A DNA stretch of 64,000 nucleotides from Oryzias latipes (taxonomy: Eukaryota > Chordata > Actinopteri > Beloniformes > Adrianichthyidae), in the NCBI RefSeq assembly GCF_002234675.1, contig NC_019873.2, positions 12,406,735 through 12,470,734 of the forward strand, read 5' to 3'. A program made the translations under genes and the position numbers. Of this stretch, positions 1 to 14,469 are shown in pieces. The notes beneath the pieces are model-generated. The model was given only the letters and a program-made list of their open reading frames with translations. It was not told where the DNA came from and did no database searches. Within the stretch, counting starts at the first letter, position 1. Every line of letters begins with the position of its first letter.

Positions 1-1282
1 AACCTGATTTATCAAAAACCATTAAGCAGCTCTGAGCTGCTCATCCATTGATCTGCATGAATCCTTCCCCTTCTCCCACAGTTTTATCCTCCTCTGCTGT
101 GCAGAAAAAGAGAAATCCATCAGATCTCCTCCTTTACCCTGGTTCCTTCACCATGCAGGTTTTCCCCCTTTTTTCTCTTCCTCCTCCCTTTCTTTGTAAA
201 CTCCTGCTTTCAGGCGTGTGTTTGGAATAATGTTTGAAAGAAGTCTTTTAGAATAAAAGGAGTTTCAGTCTTACTGTTTCACACCCATTCGTCACGGCTC
301 ACTTCACTCATTTAGTGTTTTGGTGTCTCTGGTTCTGCTTCATGCTTCTTTTTACCTAAGTGACGGCCCGAGCAGCAAGTCTCAACTTCTTGATCTTTGT
401 CATCATCCACAGAAGTGACTTCATGGCAGCAGAAATGCTCAGTGACTGTAACAGAATTTTTAATCAACTCTTTATCCAGTAAAAAGAGTTAAAGCCAATT
501 TTTCCTATCTATTTTCCTTTAATCTCTGTAACACTATGTTTTCTGTCTTCTTGTTGTCAGTTTTTGTTCTTGATCGTCTGAAATATTCTTGTCATTGTTC
601 CGTTTTCTTAAACGGTCATTTATTCATTCATGAAATCAGTACATGTGGATATTTTTGCATCCAACCTGGGTCATCCTGGACCCCACACCAAGCCTCTTCA
701 CTTGGAGAAGTCTTTCATTTCAGGACAGCTGGACTTTAAAGGCTGATAGAGGGCATTTCTCTGTTCATCTGAGAATTGTCTTTACATCAGAATTCAGGTT
801 ATCTTAGGTGTGAAAAAAGTCTTTTAGAGGAACCTTTAAACTCCAGATGTCCCACAGAATATAACCCTGTGTTTATGGCACGGATGAGAACCTCCACAGC
901 TAAGCAGGAAAAAGGAGGCAGGAAGAAGTCGGATCTTAAAGGTTCTGCTGTGAGTCCGACAGGAACCTGCCGGTAAAGCGGCTGAAAGTGGAGCAGCTTT
1001 CCGGAGCCCCACACTCCAGCAATCAATGCAGCTTCCATGGATGTTCTGAGAACAAATGTCAATACGAGTTCATTCAGCTGCACCACAGGATCCCCCCCAC
1101 TGAATCTACCCTCCACCAACCCCTCTGTGGACCCGCACAGCTCCAACAGCGCCCCCGGGAGGACAGACCGAGCTCAGCTTCAATCCATGAACTCACTTCC
1201 ATCAGACAGCTGATCTTTGAAAAACCATATTAGCCCTTTCATGAACCACTTTGTTCACTTGTTATGAGGAACTTTCATTTTA
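1..1282. other. No recognised gene
   Basis: AT-rich sequence. The GC-richer patch at about 860-1,230 has open frames on both strands, but none resembles a protein family I know and no convincing exon chain can be built. It could hold exons of the unidentified minus-strand gene whose possible first exon is at 2,400-2,546; that is only inferred from position. Confidence 0.4.
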
Positions 1283-1545
1283 ATAATAATAGATATTTTA
1301 TCCCACAATGGGGAAATTCTTCTCCGCATTTGACCCATCCCCTGGGGTAGCGGTGAGCTGCAGCCGAACCGCCCTCAGGAAGCAGTAGCGATAAGAGACT
1401 TGCCCAAGGGCCCTCACTGGGTGATGTTAATTGCTCGCCATTGATATGGTAACTGCCCCCAGTACCATTGTTCATTCCCCTCCGGGAATTGAATCCTGGA
1501 TTCCTGCGTGGTAGCCTTTCACCTTACTGACCAAGCACGTGTAGT
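1283..1545. repeat. Teleost dispersed repeat relic
   Basis: Contains the wording typical of a common fish interspersed repeat: a stretch about a zero-padded 'tttatcccacaatgggg' start, then 'catttgacccatcccctgg', 'gagctgcagccgaa' and 'cttgcccaagggcc'. This combination recurs across fish genomes as a short retroelement or element tail. Identity of the family is from memory of the motif, and the boundaries are approximate. Confidence 0.5.
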
Positions 1546-1806
1546 TGCATTAATCTTTTAAGTACTCAATTTCTTTACATTTACATTAATCTGCTAAGTT
1601 TGATGTAAATCAAAACAGAAACTCAAATATTCAGATCTGTAGCAGAAAACAATGGAGGAACGTCAGAGACAGCATCCTTCATGACGATCACAGAGCAACA
1701 ACTGAAGAGGAGAAACAAACAAAGGCAAACCAAAACAAAACCTGTAATCACAGACACATGAAGAAATCAGCTGAAGGAGGTGAGGATCAGAAGATTTATC
1801 GGCTGC

Positions 1807-2018
1807 TTAACCGTTGTGCTATCCTAGGCACTTTAACATTGGGAGTTGGGTCATCTAGACCCACTAGACAGTGCTCTGAACCTTTTTTCTTCAATGATTT
1901 GTGATCTTCAATGGTGTCCATGGATTACATGAAATCTTTCCACTTTTATCCACCTTTGTCATGGTAGGGAGAACATGTCAAAGTGAGGGGGGGTCATCTA
2001 AGATAGCACAAGGGTTAA
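1807..2018. mobile_element. TTAA-flanked MITE, copy 1 (piggyBac-like)
   Basis: A 212-bp unit bounded by TTAA at 1807-1810 and 2015-2018. The ends are inverted: ccgttgtgctatc at the left and gatagcacaagg at the right. It has no coding capacity. TTAA duplication with short terminal inverted repeats is the signature of non-autonomous piggyBac-type elements. Related copies lie at 7597-7778, 48275-48350 (left part only) and 58027-58248. The interior carries a short palindrome, gggtcatctagaccc. Confidence 0.8.
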
Positions 2019-2217
2019 GACCATCTTTCCTTCTAATTGTAACTTTAAAAGGCAAAGTCAGTTCAGACAGTACCCTTCCATAAATCAAACATCTTGAAAC
2101 ATTGTCAAGACAGGTTTTAGTAAACCTTAACTTTTTTATGAACTCTGTGTTTTCTGCAGCTTTTATGATTCCTGCTGTGCCTGAATCAGGTCATTTCAAG
2201 TTCTTTTAATGATCCTT

Positions 2218-2250
2218 CTCCTCCTCATCATCATCATAATCATCATCATC
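2218..2250. repeat. Imperfect (TCA)n/(ATC)n microsatellite
   Basis: Trinucleotide tract of ctc/atc units with one interruption (cataat). No gene context that would make it coding. Confidence 0.7.
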
Positions 2251-2369
2251 AACTGCGTGTTCAGCATCGGATGAAGAATTTCTAATAATATTTCATCTGA
2301 ATCTTTGTTTGCATCAAACTTTTTTTTATTTCTCTGAATGAGAAGTCAAAATAAAATAAAAAAACACTT

Positions 2370-2640
2370 CGCGCGCGTTAAAACGGACCATAAACTCACC
2401 GTTGAAGCGGGAAAACGAAGCTCCACAAGGCGTAACGCGTCCGCGGCCGAGCTGCTGGCGCGCGGGGGTGAAGACACCGGCACCGGGGAATGCGAGCCGT
2501 GCGCGGCCGTGCAGTTGGCCTCGTGTTTGCCGCAGGAGGTGTCCATCGCGCCGCCTCCTCCTTCTTGCGCGCTGCAGCCTGCAACGAGAGGGAGAGAGTA
2601 GCAGCCGTCCCCATGACAACGGGCGGGACAGGTGAGCCTC
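2370..2640 (-). promoter_or_regulatory. CpG-rich block, probable promoter/first-exon region
   Basis: The surroundings are AT-rich, but this block is dense in CpG (cgcgcgtt, cgcgtccgcggccg, cgcgcggggg and others). In fish such blocks usually mark a transcription start. On the minus strand it contains an ATG in strong context followed by a good splice donor, so I assign it to a minus-strand gene running out of the left edge of the window. Confidence 0.5.
2400..2546 (-). CDS. Possible first coding exon of an unidentified minus-strand gene
   Basis: The minus strand reads an ATG at 2546-2544 with G at -3 and +4, then exactly 49 codons to a consensus donor (acg|gtgagt, exon end at 2400). The peptide begins MDTSCGKHEANCTAAHGSHS and ends VELRFPAST; it holds one N-glycosylation-type sequon (NCT) and a Ser/Ala/Pro-rich middle. 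I do not recognise the family. No signal peptide or membrane segment is visible in these 49 residues. The following exon would lie below position 2,390 or beyond the window start, and none was identified. The alternative is that the block is a non-coding CpG island with a chance frame; the plus strand is also open here. Confidence 0.3.
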
Positions 2641-2700
2641 AGGTGAGTTCCATTTGCGTTTGAACGGTTTATATAAAAATATATATTAATAACAACACAC

Positions 2701-4489
2701 ACACGCGCACACACACGCAGCTCTGCATTAAAATGGAAACATTTTTAGATTTCCAAATTGTTATTCGGAACAACTATTCCAGATTAAATACATTAAGGGC
2801 TAACCAGATAAACCATAACATATAATGAACATAAAAAAACAATCATCTCGCAAAAGATTTAGCTTAAAACTGTACTCCATCTGCTGACTGCAGCTAACAC
2901 AAAAACACAATATTTGATTAAATATTTGATCCAGATGATGTTCTTCATTGTCATGGTTTCACAACACATTATAAAGTTATTTAAAGCAGCTAAAAATAAA
3001 CTGATCTTTGTGTGGATTGCGGTTTTTCTATACTAAACTTAATAAAATGCCTGATTCCATTGCCCCCCAAATGATTAAAAAAATCCTTCTAATTTGACTT
3101 ATTCGGAGAATTCAAGCAAAGGTTTTCAAATAAAGGGTTTAGGTTCTGGTCTTCACAGACCCAGTTCTCCTCAGAGATGCTCACAACTTCAAGCCATAAG
3201 AACTCTGAAGGGGAGACACCAAGGTCAAACCCCACATGACTTTAGCACCAAACATGCCGAACGGATGCCATCAGTAAGTTTAGTGGTCTCCATGGAGACA
3301 AACATTCATGGAAAAGATCCACTTCAGGATCTTTGGTGATAACATTTTTAAAATTCCTGAGTGATTTCTGAAGCAGAGCAGCTTCAGCTTTTTTTTTCTT
3401 GCAAACTTTATCATTTTAATAAAAGTGAGTCAGACTGCGCACGTGAAAATTGTCGCCTTGGAAACAGCTCAGATCTTTGTCCTCAGATAAATGTCAGTGC
3501 TGGAGGACGTCTTGTGTCCTCAGTTTAAGACCACTGTGCAGGCAGACTCGTGCACCCCCGCATAGCAGCCCTGGCCTCCACACGTGCATGCTGCAGTCCA
3601 GCACAAACAGGGTGATGGTTCAGAAAATGACAAATATCTCTTCCTGTGTATTTTTTGGTATCTGCAAAGTTTTGATATTTAGTACCATGATGCACTGGGG
3701 CTTTTCCTGCCTCAGCTCTCTGAACTCTTCATGTATACTGATGTTGCATTAGCCTGTCTAATCAGTTTTTGATCACCTGTATTTTTTTGAACTGCAAGGT
3801 GTCAGCAAGGACAGCTGACATTAATACAAACGTAAAATAAATCAAACCAATCATGAACTGAATATCCATACTGATTCAGTTATGGTCCAGTTTAACAACT
3901 GCCACTACTGCTGTTGACTTACATGGTGTCAGTAAAAACTGGACCACTTTTGTTAAAAAAAAAAAAATAGAGGAGGTAGGCATCTTTGTAGACAGAGGGA
4001 GAGAGGGAAAGGCGTGTATCTGCATCATATTTGATAAATGCATTCCTCATTGGCATGATCAAAACTTTCTTTGAAAACCCAATGTATATAACGGTCTGTT
4101 TTTTACCCTGTAGTGAGTGTATCATCATTCCCCTTGGGGCACTAGAAGGGCTTTTCCTGCTTATGGGGAAAATAACTCATCCATTGTTATTCATTTTCTC
4201 AAATGTCTACTTGCTGTTTTGAAAGAATGCAAAGTTTGTTGATAATAATTCTTTATGATAAAATTAAACCATATTAAAAATGTATGGATCAAATTTGAGG
4301 CAGATGGTAAATAAGGTGCTTTCTTCCCAAAGGCTCATGTTAAAATTTTTGTATCACAAACTAACATTGTTGTGAGCAAAAACTTACAAATCACCCAACG
4401 TACCCTATAGGAACTATCTATATATCATGAAAAATAGATTTTTTGTGTGGATCTAATCAAAGGTTTTTAAAAAAACATCTTAATTAAAA
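2701..4489. other. No recognised gene
   Basis: AT-rich sequence opening with a short CA/CG-type simple tract at about 2,695-2,720. Open frames here are short, of low coding character and without family resemblance. Nothing else supported. Confidence 0.4.
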
Positions 4490-5010
4490 AAAAGACGGTT
4501 GGCCCTGACTATGTTCTTAAGAAGGAATTACATTGTTCTGAAAAGGTGATCATGGAGTTTTTGAATGTTTAACAAGATGTTGGAGGATGAGAGAATGCCT
4601 GAGGAGTTGAGAAGTGTACTGATACCCATTTTAAGAAGAAAGGAGCCATGCAGAGTTGTAGAAAGTACGGTACAGAGCAATAAAGCGGATGAATCATAGT
4701 TCTAGTAAAGAGTTGTGGAAGCACGACCTAAAGTAAAGATGTTAGATGTTTAGGAGATCAATGCAGGGAAGCAGATTGAGATGGTTTGGGCATGCTGAGA
4801 ATAGGGAAAGGGATTTTTTTTTTGTTTAATAATGCTGGGATTGGAATAACCAGGAAACAAACCTGGAGGATGATGACAGAAGTTCATGGATGTTGGATGA
4901 AGGAGCACATGAGGGTGGTTGGTGTGGAAAAGGAGGATACAGATTATAAATTAAGATGGAGACAGATGATTCACAGTGCTAATCTCTGAAGGGAGCAGTT
5001 GAAAGATTAA
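4490..5010 (+). mobile_element. Decayed, internally deleted RTE-type LINE fragment
   Basis: Two separated pieces of a reverse-transcriptase ORF can be read on the plus strand. The first (about 4,560-4,700) gives RMPEELRSVLIPI-like sequence followed by MNHSS..ELWK, matching the RTE-clade stretch before the RT core (xRMPEExRxSxLxPIxKxKG...MKLWE). The second (about 4,785-4,990) ends in EHMRVVGVEKEDTDYKLRWR plus QMI, matching the extreme C-terminus of the same clade (..DMxxVGVxxEDAxDRxRWRQMI). The RT core between them is missing, and stops and frameshifts are present. It is a dead element; family assignment is from remembered consensus. Confidence 0.65.
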
Positions 5011-7596
5011 AATATCATTCTCATTTTAATGGCTTTCATCAACTCTGTGCTGAAAATGCTGATTTGTCTACTTTTTGTTCCATTTTTTCTGATCTAAACA
5101 GTTTTATTTAGCTGAAAAATGTTCCCTTTAAAATGTTAAATCTCTATTATTGGAGCTAAAAGTAACATTTGAGTCTATTAAATATTACTTCTTAATTCAT
5201 GTGTTAAGTCTCTATTACCTTGAATATTTTTGCTTTCAAATACAAGGTTATTTCTTTTACAAAAGATTTTTTTAATAAAATTCCTCTTTTGTGAGTGAGG
5301 TCATGAAGCCTTAAAGGATTTTTGTCAGCTATTAAAACTATAGTAATAAAGTCAAAGTAATAACAAATATTTTTTTAATTGTTCTTAAATGAAAAGAAAA
5401 ATGAAAGAAGGAACTAATGCTCCATTATGAAAAACTTCAAGCTAAATTAATCAAATGAGACACAAAAAGTCAAAGAGGAGGACTGCCTCTACCTGCAGGA
5501 AGATTTGTTTATCTCCGTTATCTTGTTTCTGGTTTGCTGTGGATCTCAGGATGAGATGTTTTTCAGAATTTGCATCCAGTTAAAGTTCATCTCAGCTTTT
5601 TTCGGACCTCAAAAGCTCTGAGTGGAATCTGTGGAGCCAGCAGGAACACCCAGGAATGGGAAAAGGACGCACCGCTGCTGGAGGTGCACCTTTTAAGGGA
5701 AGAGGGACACACAAGCAGTGAAGAGGAGCGGCAGGGGCTGCAGGACATGTAGGTCTGTGGGTCGACGCTCCGACAGAAAGCCATTACTCTGATTACCTGC
5801 TCACCTGCGGTGGATTAACTCACATCACAGAGAAAATTACATGATGAGGACAAACTGCTCCACATTACAGAAAACAGATAATCCCAAACTCTCAAACGTT
5901 TAGTGCAAAAACAAAAGAAGAAATCTTACTTCCAAATGAAGAGCCAGTGGATGTGCAGGAGGATATTTATCCTCTCAACCTCAGCTCTACAGGAACCCCT
6001 GAAGCCCTTCAGATCTGATACCAGCTCTTTTGTTTTTATTATTTTTATAAAATATTAGTAATAATGCCTCCACTTCATGCAGAAGTCGTACAATAATTCT
6101 CCACAGCAAATGTAATGTGAAGCCGTTTTCCAGTTCTCTCTGCACTGTTTTCTCCTGATTTGCTGACTTAGGTGTCTCCATAGTCTGAATAACTGAACAC
6201 ACCAGGTCCAGGTAGAGCCACCGCTTATGATTCCAGACCACACAATAAACTAACTGCTAACTAACTGTGTTCTAATAAATAAATACATACACAGTTTTCA
6301 TTCATAAAATTAACATACTTTATTGGGTTTACTGGATTTTTTGAAAAGGGAAAGAAAAAAAATAGAAAGGAGTCTGTTTCTAAGTGAGTGTGTTTCCATC
6401 ATCTCACTCATCTTGACTCTGGGTGTTTGACAGACGGAAAAGTCTATTCAAGGGTTGTGGAAAGCGGACAAAAGTTCGAAGGAAACATCAGGTGGCCAGT
6501 TCAGAAACAAAAGAAGAGAAGAGGAAGAAAAACATTCCAAGGATAAAGGAATTCGGGCGGTGTCCAAAAGTAACACTCGCTAAATACGACCAAATTTACT
6601 GTTTGAGGAGAAAAATTCTGAGCAACATTTGCCACATGGATAATGAGGGTTTGCACTTAGTTAGACTAGTCTTGTTAAATAGCTAATTGGTGGATTTCAT
6701 CTAAGCTCCTCTGCTGTTCTCATATATAGGCAATGCTTTAGTTTGAAACCAGAAGAATATGTCCTTTAGTTTCCATTGATGTTCATTCATGAAGCCAATG
6801 GAAAAGACCGGAATTTGTTCATTCATAATTCGTATCAGGGTTGTATTCAGCTCAAAAAACAGTCAAATGTGGCAATTTTTACCAGAGCCAGCCAGCCCTC
6901 AAGAAGAAAACATAAACTGATGCGTGTTAAGTGTGAAATCACTTACATTCTTCATCTTAATCATGAATTCAACGTTACAAGTATTTTTTACTTATATGAT
7001 TAGTGAAGTAAAATCAGTGATATGTTTTGTTCTACTGTTTGTATGTATGCAGACAGACAGGGTTGAGGGCTGGAAGGGGGGGTGAGGGTGAAGTGATGGT
7101 GCCGTCCAGTAACTCCACCAGAGCGTCAAACTAGCCAGGACCGCCTCTGGACAAAACACTTCAGGTCAAACCTCTTGATCGCAGGACTTCTGCATGAAAG
7201 ATCCCCCGGAGGGGGGCGTGTTTGTGTGCGTGTGCACTCATGTGTCTGTTACAAACTAAGACACCACAAAACTGAAACAGCAGCAAGACTGATCAACTGC
7301 AGTGAGACTTTAACAGACTAAGGAGCTTAATATTACTGCAGAAAACTTGGAAGTCTTGGAAAGCCAAGAAACTCCAGACTACCTGACTCTAATTCACAAA
7401 AACTCACAGGGCCTTATTCTCTCAGGGATGAAGATCTGATGATGATGGTTACAAACTTGAATAAAGGTTGGTGGACCTCCTTCACTCCCACGTCACTACA
7501 AAAAAGAAAAGGTTTTAATGAGGAAGGCAAAACTGCTGTAACAGTTAAGTGAGGTGTGGTGGTGTAACTTCAGGTGGGGCTGCCAGCTAATTCTTC
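5011..7596. other. No recognised gene
   Basis: AT-rich with two GC-richer patches (about 5,560-5,790 and 7,060-7,230). The first can be read as a short acidic plus-strand frame ending RQGLQDM at 5,752, but no splice context or homology supports it. Small palindromes only (for example cccccggagggggg near 7,203). Confidence 0.4.
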
Positions 7597-7778
7597 TTAA
7601 CCCTTGTGCTATCGGCACTTTAACGTTGGGAGTCGGGTCATCTAGACCCACTAGACAGTGCTCTGAACCTTTTTTTTTTCAATTGATTTGTTATCTTCTC
7701 TGGTGTCCATGGATTACATGAAATCTTTCCACCTTTATCCACCTTTGTCATGGTCATCTAAGATAGCACAAGGGTTAA
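7597..7778. mobile_element. TTAA-flanked MITE, copy 2 (internally shortened)
   Basis: TTAA at 7597-7600 and 7775-7778 bound inverted ends cccttgtgctatc and gatagcacaaggg. It is the same family as copy 1 but about 30 bp shorter, having lost part of the segment before the right end. Both target-site TTAAs are intact. Confidence 0.8.
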
Positions 7779-9629
7779 TAAGGCAAACCAGGATTCTTCA
7801 GAACCAAACAGACTAATTTGAGAACTTCCATGAAAGGAGGCGCTAACACTTAGTCCTATCACTCAGACTTTAACTGGATCATGAAACGTTCATGACGTTC
7901 TCCTGTTTCCTCATAGATGGATCCTTCAGCAACGTGCGGTTAATGTGATGCCTGTCAAAGCTCAGTTTTGTTCTGACAGGTTGGGATCATACTGAGTATC
8001 TTCAGCTTTGACCCATTTGGGTTGAATTCTTTATTTACATGAACACAAATGAGACAGAAACTGTGAACTTCTGACCTCTTCTGGGAGAACCTAACGTTCA
8101 GTCATGCTTCAGTCTGTGATCAGAAAGGTTCTGAGTTCAAATCCCAGCAGCTTCAAACAACACTTAAGTTAGACGAGCTAAAAGGCAGGCAGAGCCTTCT
8201 ACACTCTCTTATTTGTCTTGGGATTTTATTCCACATTGTTTCACTCGCGCCTGATTTTAGCTTCTTATCTCGTCTTCACTTTTTCTCTGAACTTCTTTGC
8301 TGCAGCTCAGTCATCTCTGAAGATGCTCACTTGGATAAATCCTGGTGCTTTTCAGAAGAGATGGTTCTTGAGAACATGCTGCAGGGAGGACGTTTTTGAA
8401 AAAATGTGTACTTGATTGTAAGAGTTTGGTTACATGCTGTATTAGATTGTTTGTAGAATTTCTTTTTGAAAAAGGCATAAATAAGTTTTCCAAAGTAGAT
8501 TTTTGCATTTCAGCAAATAAAATCCTCATCTAATCTGAGGTTTGGTTTGTAAGGTTTGGATTCTCTCGGAAGGTTTCCTAAGAACCCGGCTCTCAAACAG
8601 AATTTATTTTTTAACAATTTATTATTTATTTTGCTTTCAAATTATTGAAACTAAGAAACACAGTCAGATGCTTCCAGCTTTCACGGAAAAACAAAGATTT
8701 CTTTATCGTAAATTCTGGAGCAGATATTGATGATCCTAAACATCTCTTCACACAGAATCCTTTAGATCCTTCCTAAAATAATCAGATTATTGCTTTGCTG
8801 GTTCCGACTCTCTGACCCAGATCTCTGCTGTTCTCTTTTCTGTTCATTTGTTAATAAAATTAAGCTGATGTAAGTCTGACCTGCTATTGGGCAATGATCT
8901 GGGCCATTGGGGGGGGGGGTTCATAAGATTCAGGTGGAAATGCAACCATACTAGACCTGATGATGAGATGATGATACAAATGTTGGGAACTTTCTTCAGA
9001 CGTGACCACACGGGGGCAGCCTTTCTGCAGGAAGAACACCTGTTTTCCTCTGTGCATAGATTCTCATTCATTCAGGTCGATTCCATCAAAGTAGCGAATA
9101 AAAAAGCCAACCACTTAGTTTATCCTCCTATTATTGAAGACATTTCACCTATTCTCAAAGACGGTGTCTCAGTCTTTTTGTATGTGGATAAATGTTTGTG
9201 TGTGTCTGTGTGTAGTCTGCATGTGTAACAGTCTGGATCAGAGCACTGAGGAGTAGAACAGCCTCACTTTTAAATTTCTATCAGAAGTTTGCAATGAAAA
9301 TTTAAAAAATGAAATAATTCATTAATTCGTTACAAGCTTATGTTGATTTTCATCAAGATATTTTATTTTCATGTTACAAACCTGCACACCTGACTGGATA
9401 GAAAGTGTCGTGATTTGATAAATCAGATGGTTTTACTAAAATAAAAAAAGTTTTGTATGAGCAAACGTCTTTTTAATCTGACAACTCCATCCAGCCTCCA
9501 TGCTTGTTTGTTCCTGTGCTAAGTTATGGTGATGCTGGACAATTTTCCAATTAGTGAAGGATGAAGGTCCATCACAGGTCCACTCAAAGACAAGCAACCA
9601 CACATTCAAATTTAAGAAGTGCTTATGTA
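7779..9629. other. No recognised gene
   Basis: Intergenic. A G10 run sits at about 8,910-8,919, and a CTCF-like sequence (CCACACGGGGGCAG, two mismatches to the usual core) at 9,006-9,019. Open frames are short and unsupported. Confidence 0.4.
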
Positions 9630-9770
9630 GCATGCTTTTGGACTGTGAGAGGAATGGCAGAGTGCCAAGCACACACATGCACAGGGAGAACATGCAAACT
9701 GCACACAGAAAGAATCTAGCTGTGATTTGAGCCAGAGCTCTACTCATTGCAACATCAAGCAGCCCAAGAT
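9630..9770 (-). repeat. Fragment of tRNA/L2-type fish retroelement, minus strand
   Basis: Carries 'cagggagaacatgcaaact' followed by 'cacacagaaag' and a degraded promoter-like box, the reverse complement of the widespread fish element that reads 'agtttgcatgttctccctg' (compare the plus-strand copy at 22,841-23,165). Boundaries are approximate. Confidence 0.5.
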
Positions 9771-10039
9771 GAGTAAAGATTAAAAATGCAATTATGAGCA
9801 GCTCATTCATTCCTGCATACAGCTTTGCTTAGATCCTCTGGGATGGTTTAATAGAGCAAAACGAAGAATCTGGAGAGACATTTGTAAATTGTGCCCCTCT
9901 TGTTCTCTAAAAAAATATAATTTACTTAGTTAAAAACTGAAGATTTTAACCAGCTTTTTCCTTTATGGCAAAAACTCTTTAAAAAAGTATTTATTTATGT
10001 TTTTCATTTTAGCAAGTAAAGACCTGGATGTGTTTTTAT

Positions 10040-10213
10040 TTGTTTCCTTGTTTAACTGCATTGACTGGTCTGAGTTCCGAAGGCCGCCGCCAGAGGGCGC
10101 GGATGCTTCTGCGGGTCGTTTAAGCAACAACAAAACAACCGAGAAGAAACAGTGCGCTCAGGCTGCTTCCAGCGTAGGGTTCGGTTCGGGCTTGGGTTCT
10201 GGATTCTGTCAGG
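10040..10213 (+). promoter_or_regulatory. prorsd1 promoter/5' UTR with CTCF-like site
   Basis: CpG-richer stretch immediately upstream of the prorsd1 ATG. It contains CCGCCAGAGGGCGC at 10,087-10,100, which fits the 14-bp CTCF core (CCASYAGRKGGCRS) with one mismatch. No TATA box is evident. The start of transcription cannot be placed from sequence alone. Confidence 0.5.
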
Positions 10214-14211
<3,998 letters not shown>

Positions 14212-14438
14212 AGCAGGACCTGGACTGGGTTGGCTTAGATCCACTTTGCTTGGTTTTAAAATGAGTCTAATTGTGTTGAAACGTGAACTTGAAGTTCTGC
14301 TGAACAACGAGATAAAACTTTTTTAAAAGCCTCCAGTCCACTCCAGCTGGACTCAGTCAGGAGCAGGTCTGCCATCTCACATCAGAACCCGACCCAGCAT
14401 GAGAGATTTGTATTGAGCATCGCACTCTCCAGCAAGGA

Positions 14439-14452
14439 CCAACAGGTGGCGC
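14439..14452 (+). promoter_or_regulatory. CTCF-like motif in or after the prorsd1 3' UTR
   Basis: CCAACAGGTGGCGC matches the CTCF core with one mismatch and has the same orientation as the site at 10,087-10,100 upstream of the gene. Binding is not shown by sequence. Confidence 0.4.
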
Positions 14453-14469
14453 TGTTTGTGCATGCTATT

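Noticed and set aside
799..1146. Minus-strand 115-codon open frame
   Set aside because: Hydrophobic but without family resemblance; the plus strand is equally open and no coherent splice chain to the 2,400-2,546 exon could be built.
5570..5752. Plus-strand frame ending RQGLQDM
   Set aside because: GC-richer than its surroundings and acidic, but no acceptor, homology or downstream poly(A) signal that would make it a terminal exon.
9436..9810. Minus-strand 124-codon frame
   Set aside because: Overlaps a degraded tRNA/L2-type repeat; composition and content are not protein-like.
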